From an uncultured bacterium (GTDB lineage: Bacteria; Pseudomonadota; Alphaproteobacteria; Rhodospirillales; Rhodospirillaceae): DNA of 5,714 nucleotides. How positions within the stretch are numbered: position 1 is the stretch's first letter; every line of letters starts with the position of its first letter. This document shows, piece after piece, positions 1 through 5,304 of the stretch. The stretch covers positions 1-5,714 of the forward strand of contig CAITZE010000117.1 in the NCBI GenBank assembly GCA_903896775.1. Reading direction: 5' to 3'. A program made the position numbers and the translations under genes. The notes beneath the pieces were generated by a model. That model worked only from the letters and a program-made list of their open reading frames with translations, did not search any database and was not told the origin of the DNA.

Positions 1-31
1 GACTCATCAGCCGATTACAAGGCACATTCTC

Positions 32-946
32 ATGCCCGCCCCGTTGAAACATTTTCTGGATTTAGATCTTCTGTCATCGGAGACGTTGCGCTCTATCCTG
101 ACGTCGTCTGCGTCCTTGAAGGCCAAGCGAAAAGGCGGCGATTCCACCGATAAGCCTTTGGCGGGACGCACGCTGGCCATGCTGTTTGAAAAGCCTTCCA
201 CGCGTACGCGCGTGTCGTTTCAGGTGGGTATGCAGCAGTTGGGCGGTAGCGTTGTTACCTTGTCGCCTCAGGACACGCAGCTTGGACGAGGTGAGTCTAT
301 TGCCGATACGGCGCGCGTCCTGTCGCGTTACGTCGATATCATCATGCTGCGGACGTCCGCGCCGGAAAAGCTGCACGAATTGGCGAAGTTCGCGACGGTG
401 CCAGTCATCAATGGTTTGACCGACGAATCTCACCCCTGCCAGATCATGGCGGACGTGATGACCTATGAAGAACGCAAAGGCCCTATCAAGGGCGCGGTGG
501 TGGCTTGGTCGGGCGACGGTAACAACGTCGCCACCAGCTTCATTCATGCCGCAGCACAGTTTGATTTTGAATTGCGCCTGGCGTGCCCGAGGGGGCTTGA
601 GCCTTCCGAAAAGGCTGTCGCGTGGGCCCGTTCTAAGGGGGCGAAGATCACGGTTGGGACCGATCCCAAAGCAGCGGTACAAAACGCCGACTGCATCGTG
701 ACCGACACCTGGGTTTCGATGGGTGATGCCGCGGCGAACCGTCATAATTTGCTTGCGCCATTTCAAGTCAATGACGACCTAATAGCGCGCGCCAAACCCG
801 ACGCGCTGTTTATGCATTGCCTGCCTGCCCATCGCGGTGAGGAAGTCACAGACGGCATTATCGAAGGTCCCCATTCCGTGGTCTGGGATGAAGCCGAAAA
901 TCGCCTGCATGCCCAAAAGGGTGTGCTTCTGTGGTGCTTGAGTTGA
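32..946 (+). CDS. argF: Ornithine carbamoyltransferase (arginine biosynthesis)
   Basis: This 304-residue cytoplasmic enzyme joins carbamoyl phosphate to ornithine to make citrulline in arginine synthesis. The length is normal for the family. Visible motifs, in order, are the carbamoyl-phosphate loop STRTR (residues 56-60), MLRT (105-108), HPCQ (134-137), the ornithine-side DTWVSMG (225-231) and FMHCLPAHRGEEV (260-272) with the substrate-binding Cys263. The ATG at 32 gives the family's usual N-terminus and has an AAGG ribosome site at 19-22, nine bases upstream. The stop TGA (944-946) shares its last base with the hslO ATG, so the two genes are probably translationally coupled. The tail ends QKGVLLWCLS, a little unlike the more usual hydrophobic end, but nothing essential is missing. 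The promoter lies outside the window; only 31 bases precede the start. Family assignment is very secure. Confidence 0.97.
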   Translation: MPAPLKHFLDLDLLSSETLRSILTSSASLKAKRKGGDSTDKPLAGRTLAMLFEKPSTRTRVSFQVGMQQLGGSVVTLSPQDTQLGRGESIADTARVLSRYVDIIMLRTSAPEKLHELAKFATVPVINGLTDESHPCQIMADVMTYEERKGPIKGAVVAWSGDGNNVATSFIHAAAQFDFELRLACPRGLEPSEKAVAWARSKGAKITVGTDPKAAVQNADCIVTDTWVSMGDAAANRHNLLAPFQVNDDLIARAKPDALFMHCLPAHRGEEVTDGIIEGPHSVVWDEAENRLHAQKGVLLWCLS

Positions 947-1944
947 TGCCGGCCCCATCCGGCGCCAGTTTTGATGCGAACCCCGCGGCTGATGTCTGCC
1001 TGCCTTTTCTGGTGAATGGTGGCGCTTTCCGCGGACGCCTCGTGCGGCTTACGGCGGCAGTCACGGATATCCTCGCGCGCCACAAAGACCCTGAACCGGT
1101 GTCCGCGCTCTTGGCCGAAGCTGTGGTGTCAGCAGTGGCACTCGCGGGTGGGCTCAAATATACCGGCGTCTTTACACTGCAGATTCAGGGCAAAGGCCCT
1201 GTCAGCATGCTGGTGGCGGATGTCACCAGCGGCGGCGATGTGCGCGGCTGTACCAAGTTCGACGCCGAAAGCCTGACCGCTGAGCTGGCGCGCAACCGTC
1301 CCGGCGGCTTCATGCCGCATCTCCTGGGATCGGGAGGGCATATGGCTTTCACGGTCGACCAGGGGCCTGATACCGAAAGGTACCAAGGTATCGTTGAGTT
1401 ATCAGGCGAGGGCGTGGCGGAGGCCGTGCATCATTATTTCCGCCAATCCGAACAGCTAGAGTCCGCTTTGAAGGTTGCCGTTGCGGCGCCGACAGCGCCC
1501 GGCCAACCGTGGACGGCATCGGCGCTGCTATTGCAGCGCATGCCCGAAGAAGGCGGCTTGCAACTTCTGAGCCGCGAGGAAATGGAGGACGCATGGCGCA
1601 CCGCTGTGATTCTCATGGGTAGCGTCAAGAACGCCGAATTGCTGGATTTATCGTTGTCGCCGGAACGGCTTTTAACGCGACTTTTTATCACCGTCGGCGT
1701 TGTACCGTCTGCGCGCCGGCCAATACGTTCGAAATGCCGCTGCTCACAAGAGCGCACCGAACGCATACTGGCGTCGTTTCCATCGGAAGAAGTCCGTTCC
1801 TATGCCGAAGACGGCCAAATCCACATGACGTGCGAATTCTGCCGCGCGGACTATGTATTTAAAGTCGAAGACCTTGATGCCAGTGTCCGTAGGCATCAAA
1901 CTGAGCAAGACCGGATTGAAATCGAAAAAGGTGACTCGCCATGA
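946..1944 (+). CDS. hslO: Hsp33 redox-regulated holdase chaperone
   Basis: Hsp33 is a cytoplasmic ATP-independent chaperone that is switched on when oxidation releases zinc from four cysteines. From the ATG at 946 it is 332 residues. The N-terminal substrate-binding domain includes a GRLVRL segment and GPVSMLVAD, and the middle region has YQGIVELSGEG followed by FRQSEQLESAL. The C-terminal zinc switch is complete: CRC (Cys264 and Cys266), a 29-residue linker, then CEFC (Cys296 and Cys299). I chose ATG 946 because it overlaps the argF stop as TGATG. Two in-frame GTG codons (931, 934) give a longer form inside argF, and no start has a strong Shine-Dalgarno site. The stop overlaps the next gene. 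The usual His-Glu after RLF near residue 247 is replaced by Ile-Thr, but the frame continues correctly into the zinc site. Function is clear; the exact start is less so. Confidence 0.95.
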   Translation: MPAPSGASFDANPAADVCLPFLVNGGAFRGRLVRLTAAVTDILARHKDPEPVSALLAEAVVSAVALAGGLKYTGVFTLQIQGKGPVSMLVADVTSGGDVRGCTKFDAESLTAELARNRPGGFMPHLLGSGGHMAFTVDQGPDTERYQGIVELSGEGVAEAVHHYFRQSEQLESALKVAVAAPTAPGQPWTASALLLQRMPEEGGLQLLSREEMEDAWRTAVILMGSVKNAELLDLSLSPERLLTRLFITVGVVPSARRPIRSKCRCSQERTERILASFPSEEVRSYAEDGQIHMTCEFCRADYVFKVEDLDASVRRHQTEQDRIEIEKGDSP

Positions 1945-2525
1945 TGCGTTTTCATTTCGCACATATTTTAATTGCCCTCTTTGTTTTGGCCGGCGCATTG
2001 CCCGCCAGGGCGCAAGACGCGCCAACGCTTCAATTCGCGAACAAAACGGTTTTAAATGTCGATGCCACCGCGCTCGACTTGAAGATCGAAGATACGCCGC
2101 CGCGGGAATACCCCCATGTGAACTATCGCTCGCAAGTCAGATTTGAGGACGGCGCGCGGGCTTGGGCCGCCGCCCGCTTTGCCCTTACAGGTAACAGCGT
2201 CAACACTCTGCGCATCACGATCCGCAAAGGCGATATCATCGAAAAGCTTCTACCTGTGAAGAAGGGCATCGCGGGCTGGTTCACGAAAGATCAGTCGGCG
2301 GAATATGACGCTACGCTGGATCTTGAAGTCGCTATCGTAGATCCGTCCGGCAAAGTCTTGTCGTCGGCGAACGGCAATGCGCGCGGGACTCAGACAGTCA
2401 TCGAAGGTGCGACCGAAGCCGACAAACAACAGGTCTGGGCGCGTCTGGTTATCTCTTCGTTCGACTCGCTGGATGCGGAATTGCAGGCGCAGATACGCCA
2501 AGTCATGTCGCAATACGTCCATTAA
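1941..2525 (+). CDS. Exported protein of unknown function, coupled to hslO
   Basis: I do not recognise a named function. The 194-residue product starts with a clear signal peptide: Arg3 and His5, a hydrophobic core over about residues 6-20, and an ARA cleavage site (22-24) before Gln25. There is no lipobox cysteine and no later membrane segment, so the mature protein of about 170 residues should be soluble in the periplasm. It contains a long mixed, probably beta-rich region (about 60-135), a distinctive GIAGWFTKDQSAEYDA block (109-124), and a helical end rich in Gln, Asp and Glu (155-192). From memory, similar small exported proteins with a G-[LW]-F-T-x-D-Q-x-x-x-Y-D block occur in other alphaproteobacteria; I could not search. 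A good AGGTGA ribosome site at 1929-1934 sits six bases before ATG 1941. The start overlaps the hslO stop (ATGA), so co-expression is likely. ATG 1944 is a possible alternative start. Confidence 0.85.
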   Translation: MMRFHFAHILIALFVLAGALPARAQDAPTLQFANKTVLNVDATALDLKIEDTPPREYPHVNYRSQVRFEDGARAWAAARFALTGNSVNTLRITIRKGDIIEKLLPVKKGIAGWFTKDQSAEYDATLDLEVAIVDPSGKVLSSANGNARGTQTVIEGATEADKQQVWARLVISSFDSLDAELQAQIRQVMSQYVH

Positions 2526-2557
2526 GCGGCGTTTGCGAGACGGCTATTTGCCACCAC

Positions 2558-3175
2558 TTATTTACCGATGATGGCGAGGAATTCGCGTCGCGTGGACGCG
2601 TCTTCGCGAAACGCACCCAACATTGTTGATGTCACCATGCCGACACCGGGTTTGTGAACGCCGCGCGTCGTCATGCACTGATGTTCGCCCTCAATCACGA
2701 CCGCAACACCTTTGGGGTGCAGAGTGTCGTTGATGGCATTGGCGATTTGCGCCGTCATCTTTTCCTGAATCTGCAGACGTTTTGCGTAAGCCTCGACGAC
2801 GCGTACGAGCTTTGAGATTCCAACGACGCGCTTTGCGGGCAGGTAAGCGACATAAGCTTTGCCGATGACTGGGACCATGTGATGTTCACAATGGCTCTCG
2901 AAGGTGATGTCCTTTAACACCACCATTTCATCGTAGCCCTCGGTCTCTTCAAAAGTGGTGCGCAAGATCTCAACGGGATCTTGCTGGTAGCCCACATAAA
3001 ATTCCTCATAGGAGCGTACAACACGCGAAGGGGTATCTTCCAATCCCTCGCGATCGGGGTTATCGCCAGCCCATAGGATGAGGGTGCGTACGGCTTTCTC
3101 GGCTTCCGCGCGGGAAGGGCGGACGATGCTGCTGCCGGCGGTAGCGGTGGATGGCTTTTCAGGAACGAAAGTCAT
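2558..3175 (-). CDS. folE: GTP cyclohydrolase I, type IA (zinc enzyme)
   Basis: This cytoplasmic enzyme converts GTP to 7,8-dihydroneopterin triphosphate, the first step of tetrahydrofolate synthesis and often a source of queuosine precursor. The 205-residue length fits the bacterial type. Zinc ligands are visible: Cys96 and His99 in SHCEHHMVP and Cys167 in GEHQCMTTRG, with the same spacing as E. coli Cys110, His113 and Cys181. Other family blocks are GLEDTPSRV (44-52), YLPAKRVVGISKLVR (111-125) and the C-terminal STMLGAFRED (183-192). The ATG at 3175 has AAGG at 3182-3185, six bases upstream. It is the last gene of the metZ-apaG-folE run, 63 bases behind apaG, with no strong promoter in that gap. 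It converges on the exported-protein gene with 32 bases between stop codons and no clear terminator hairpin. Identification is secure; SAM control by readthrough is inference. Confidence 0.97.
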   Translation of the reverse strand: MTFVPEKPSTATAGSSIVRPSRAEAEKAVRTLILWAGDNPDREGLEDTPSRVVRSYEEFYVGYQQDPVEILRTTFEETEGYDEMVVLKDITFESHCEHHMVPVIGKAYVAYLPAKRVVGISKLVRVVEAYAKRLQIQEKMTAQIANAINDTLHPKGVAVVIEGEHQCMTTRGVHKPGVGMVTSTMLGAFREDASTRREFLAIIGK

Positions 3176-3185
3176 GGCGCACCTT

Positions 3186-3211
3186 GGATCTGAAGCGTGG
3201 ATCGTAAGCGG
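3186..3211. repeat. Imperfect 13-bp tandem duplication in the folE leader
   Basis: Two adjacent 13-base units, GGATCTGAAGCGT (3186-3198) and GGATCGTAAGCGG (3199-3211), match at 10 of 13 positions. They lie in the 63-base gap between apaG and folE, just upstream of the folE ribosome site. This could be a chance slippage duplication. No regulator site is recognised. Confidence 0.35.
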
Positions 3212-3238
3212 GATGATTCGGAGTTTCGACCGTGAATC

Positions 3239-3631
3239 TCAGTTTATGACCGCTTTATCGTGAGGACTATCGAGAAAAAAAGCGGGAATTTCAATGTCGA
3301 AGCGTTCTCCGCCCGTGGTCGTCATCTGATAGGTGCCGGCCATAATGCCCGATGGCGTGGCTAAAGGGCACCCACTGGAGTATTCGAACGACTCGCCGGG
3401 CTTTAAAACCGGCTTTTCCCCGACGACGCCGGGACCTTTGACTTCCTGCAAGCGGCCATACTTATCCGTAATGCGCCAATGACGCTCCAATAGCTGCACA
3501 GTTTCCGCGCCGCGATTCTCGATATTGACGCGGTAAGCCCAGACGAAGCGGTCTTCATCGGGCGAAGACTGCTCCTCCAGATAGAACGGGCTGACCGAGA
3601 CGCTGATATTGCGCGTGACTTTTTCGTACAT
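3239..3631 (-). CDS. apaG: ApaG (DUF525) domain protein
   Basis: ApaG proteins are small cytoplasmic proteins with an immunoglobulin/fibronectin-III-like beta-sandwich. Their biochemical role is not firmly established, and the name comes from linkage to apaH elsewhere. Family blocks seen, numbered from ATG 3631, are MYEKVTR at the start, FVWAYRVNIENRG (about 30-42), RHWRITDKYG (51-60), VKGPGVVGEKPVLKPG (64-79), the hallmark EYSSGCPLATPSG (83-95), and FDIEIPAFFLDSP near the end. ATG 3631 gives 130 residues, the usual family length, with MYEKVTR matching the normal N-terminus. Two upstream in-frame ATGs (3649, 3667) would add 6 or 12 residues. None of the three has a strong ribosome site, so the start is uncertain. 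Downstream of metZ in the same direction (41-77 bases, depending on start), it probably shares that transcript, and folE follows. Confidence 0.93.
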   Translation of the reverse strand: MYEKVTRNISVSVSPFYLEEQSSPDEDRFVWAYRVNIENRGAETVQLLERHWRITDKYGRLQEVKGPGVVGEKPVLKPGESFEYSSGCPLATPSGIMAGTYQMTTTGGERFDIEIPAFFLDSPHDKAVIN

Positions 3632-3708
3632 GGATCCAGATAAGTTCATTGTGCCGGCCCCAAGCATATAGGACCCGCAGGCGGTAATTAAAGGCTCCCG
3701 ACGCGAAG

Positions 3709-4902
3709 TTAGCTTTGGAAAGCCTGATTCAGGTCGGCCAGCAAATCGTCGACACTCTCAAGTCCCACCGAGAGGCGCACAAAACCGTCGGTAATGCCGA
3801 CATGCGCACGATCCTCCGGCGTCAGGCGCTGGTGAGTGGTCGTCGCCGGATGGCAAATCAGGCTCTTTGCATCTCCGAGATTATTGGAGATATCGATGAT
3901 CCTGAGGCGATTAAGGAGGCGAAAAGCTGCTTCCTTACCGCCCGCCAGTTCAAACGAGATCACTGATCCGCCCGCCGTCATTTGTGCCTTCGCGAGATTG
4001 TGCTGAGGATGACTGGGCAGCCAGGGATAAAGCAGTCGCGTAATGCCTTTCTGTTTTTCCAGCGCTTTCGCAATCGTCAGGGCATTTTCGCAATGGCGTT
4101 GTACGCGCAAATCCAGCGTCTCCAGGCCTTTGAGCAGAACCCAAGCGTTGAAGGGCGAGAGGCTGGGGCCAGTATGACGCATAAATGGCGTGAGCTTATC
4201 GACAATGAATTGTTTGGAGCTGAGCACCGCGCCGCCCAGGCAACGGCCCTGTCCGTCGATGTGCTTGGTCGCCGAATACACGACGACGTCGGCACCGAAC
4301 TTAAACGGCTTTTGCAGGATCGGTGTAGCGAAGACATTGTCAACGACGACAAGTGCGCCGGCTTGGTGCGCGAGGTCGCAGACGGCCTTTAAATCGATCA
4401 TCTCCAAGCCGGGATTGGACGGCGATTCCAGAAATACAGCGTGGGCGGGCGTCGCGAGTGCCGCTTTCCATTGAGCGAGATCAGCGCCATCGACGAAGTC
4501 GGTTTTGATGCCGAAGCGAGGCAAGAGTTCGGCACAGATATACTGACACGATCCGAAAATCGCGCGTGAAGCTACCAAGCGCTGACCAGCGCTGAGGTGC
4601 GAAGCAAGCGCGGCGAAAACGGCAGCCATGCCGCTGGCCATGGCGCGGCATTCTTCTGCGCCTTCGATCAACGCGAGGCGTTTTTCGAACATGCTGACGG
4701 TTGGATTGCGGAACCGCGAATAGACATAGCGTTCCAACTCGCCTTTAAAGGACTTCTCGGCCTCCTCGGCGCTCTCATAGACATAACCGGAGCTGAGAAA
4801 TATGGCTTCATTGGTTTCGCTGAACTGGCTGCGCTCGGTGGCGCCGCGAACCATCTGTGTTTGCGGATCCCAGTCGCGCTGGCTTTCGTAGTCGATGCTC
4901 AT
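3709..4902 (-). CDS. metZ: O-succinylhomoserine sulfhydrylase (PLP-dependent)
   Basis: This cytoplasmic enzyme makes homocysteine directly from O-succinylhomoserine and sulfide, one step before methionine. It belongs to the Cys/Met-metabolism PLP family. Visible features in 397 residues are YSRFRNPTV (61-69, phosphate-binding Tyr61 and Arg63 from the partner subunit), ASGMAAV (89-95), the cofactor-ring Asp188 in VVDNVFATP, the Schiff-base Lys213 in SATKHIDGQGR, SLICHPATTTH (347-357), and Arg376 in FVRLSVG, expected to hold the substrate carboxylate. The N-terminal RDWDPQTQMVRGATERSQF is typical of MetZ rather than MetB or MetC. ATG 4902 was chosen because AGGA at 4911-4914 sits eight bases upstream. 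A longer reading from TTG 4938 would begin inside the U tract of the leader hairpin and is unlikely. The gene is preceded by a SAM-II riboswitch, which itself supports the methionine role. Distinction from O-acetylhomoserine enzymes rests on sequence flavour only. Confidence 0.95.
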   Translation of the reverse strand: MSIDYESQRDWDPQTQMVRGATERSQFSETNEAIFLSSGYVYESAEEAEKSFKGELERYVYSRFRNPTVSMFEKRLALIEGAEECRAMASGMAAVFAALASHLSAGQRLVASRAIFGSCQYICAELLPRFGIKTDFVDGADLAQWKAALATPAHAVFLESPSNPGLEMIDLKAVCDLAHQAGALVVVDNVFATPILQKPFKFGADVVVYSATKHIDGQGRCLGGAVLSSKQFIVDKLTPFMRHTGPSLSPFNAWVLLKGLETLDLRVQRHCENALTIAKALEKQKGITRLLYPWLPSHPQHNLAKAQMTAGGSVISFELAGGKEAAFRLLNRLRIIDISNNLGDAKSLICHPATTTHQRLTPEDRAHVGITDGFVRLSVGLESVDDLLADLNQAFQS

Positions 4903-4936
4903 GATTTTTGTCCTCGGCCACATACATAAGCGGGGC

Positions 4937-4974
4937 AAATAAAAAAGCCCCCGACCGGATCTGGCACGGGGGCT
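4937..4974 (-). terminator. Rho-independent terminator of the SAM-II leader
   Basis: Read on the minus strand, AGCCCCCG (4974-4967) pairs with CGGGGGCT (4953-4946) to form an 8-bp, almost all G-C stem around a 13-base loop. TTTTT-A-TTT follows (4945-4937). It lies between the aptamer and the metZ ribosome site, so it is the likely expression platform: with SAM bound, transcription should stop here. Two weaker pairings compete with its arms: GGGC-UUCA-GCCC (4981-4970) takes part of the left arm, and GGGGC/GCCCC (4951-4947 with 4936-4932) takes part of the right arm, though the latter is completed only after the U tract is made. Confidence 0.88.
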
Positions 4975-4983
4975 GAAGCCCTC

Positions 4984-5034
4984 GACCTTTTAGCGGTTTT
5001 TAACGTGGCCGCAATCCGGTCTCAAATCACCACG
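4984..5034 (-). promoter_or_regulatory. SAM-II riboswitch aptamer upstream of metZ
   Basis: The minus-strand RNA folds into the H-type pseudoknot typical of SAM-II, which binds S-adenosylmethionine and lowers expression of methionine genes. P1 is CGUGG (5034-5030) with CCACG (5008-5004). The loop strand GCGG (5012-5009) pairs with CCGC (4996-4993), and GACC (5021-5018) pairs with GGUC (4987-4984), making the two parts of the pseudoknot helix. Conserved unpaired blocks are present: UGAUUUG (5029-5023) in the first loop, GUUAAA (5004-4999) after P1, and GCUAAAAGG (4994-4986) at the 3' side. Every helix is fully Watson-Crick. The aptamer ends about ten bases before the terminator hairpin. Assignment is by consensus and hand-pairing, without a covariance-model score, but the match is hard to get by chance, and the downstream metZ supports it. 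Confidence 0.95.
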
Positions 5035-5041
5035 GACTGTT

Positions 5042-5070
5042 TTCCTACTCCCGGAAACAAGGGCGGTCAA
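5042..5070 (-). promoter_or_regulatory. Sigma70-like promoter for metZ
   Basis: On the minus strand, a -35 element TTGACC (5070-5065; 5 of 6 to TTGACA) is followed by exactly 17 bases and a -10 element TAGGAA (5047-5042; T, A and the fifth-position A conserved). The predicted start of transcription is near 5035, one or two bases before the aptamer's P1. The leader would thus begin almost directly with the riboswitch, which strengthens the call. The -10 is weak, as expected for a GC-rich host. Confidence 0.65.
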
Positions 5071-5088
5071 GCGCCTTACGACGCGGCA

Positions 5089-5304
5089 CTACTGGGCAAC
5101 GATATTGATCAACCGATTGGGCAACCAGAGCGCGGTCTTGGAAATATCGAGAAAGCCAAAGCGGCGCGAGACTTCTTCGCTGCAAGGCGGAACAAGAATG
5201 CGGCCCTGAAATAGGCCGGATTCAAGCAGCTTAGAATAATTGGCAACGCCCTTCTCAATGCCTTCGAAGTCATCGAAGGCAAATACAGTTTCGGGCTTGC
5301 ATAT
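5089..5304 (-). pseudogene. C-terminal fragment of an unrecognised protein
   Basis: A minus-strand frame ends at TAG (5089-5091) and carries about 70 protein-like residues: KPETVFAFDDFEGIEK, then VANYSKLLESGLFQGRILVPP, then RRFGFLDISK and LWLPNRLINIVAQ at the end. Upstream of about 5300 the frame stays open to an ATG at 5401-5403, but that part is antisense to convincing aldo/keto reductase coding sequence. I read only 5089 to about 5304 as genuine. The middle piece faintly resembles the end of medium-chain dehydrogenases, but the extra 30-residue tail does not fit, so no function is given. The stop lies 18 bases upstream of the metZ -35 element, in the same direction as metZ. No terminator hairpin is seen between them. 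It appears to have lost its 5' part at the junction near 5300; alternatively it is a complete 104-residue gene of no known family. Confidence 0.5.
5260..5280. repeat. Perfect 8-bp inverted repeat near the gene junction
   Basis: GCCTTCGA (5260-5267) and TCGAAGGC (5273-5280) are exact reverse complements around a 5-base loop. The repeat lies in the minus-strand fragment, where it encodes AFDDFEG, about 20 bases from the join with the aldo/keto reductase piece. It has no U tract and sits inside coding sequence, so it is not a terminator. It may be chance, or may have helped the rearrangement or a template switch. Confidence 0.6.

Noticed and set aside
74..766. Long minus-strand open frame (230 codons) opposite argF.
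   Set aside because: It is very rich in Arg and His with no recognisable motif, and lies opposite a fully convincing argF, so it is a GC-driven shadow.
763..1157. Minus-strand open frames spanning the argF-hslO overlap.
   Set aside because: They are antisense to two well-supported genes and show no domain pattern.
1680..1745. Possible pair of compensating frameshifts in hslO between RLF and the CRC zinc motif, because the usual His-Glu after RLF is missing and a +1 reading restores a His.
   Set aside because: The annotated frame keeps the family's Gly, Val, Arg-Pro and Arg at the expected spacing and has the normal length up to the cysteines, so simple divergence explains it better.
2526..2557. 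Possible bidirectional terminator between the converging exported-protein gene and folE.
   Set aside because: No stable hairpin with a T tract can be drawn in these 32 bases.
3668..3708. Possible promoter (CTATAT) and small CCGC/GCGG palindrome between metZ and apaG.
   Set aside because: No -35 element lies at a suitable distance, and the palindrome leaves only a two-base loop.
3709..4938. Longer metZ reading starting at TTG 4938.
   Set aside because: It would begin inside the terminator U tract and lacks a ribosome site. ATG 4902 has AGGA eight bases upstream and matches the family N-terminus.
5005..5214. Plus-strand open frame of 69 codons across the riboswitch region.
   Set aside because: It is antisense to the riboswitch, the metZ promoter and the minus-strand fragment, and its product has no recognisable feature.
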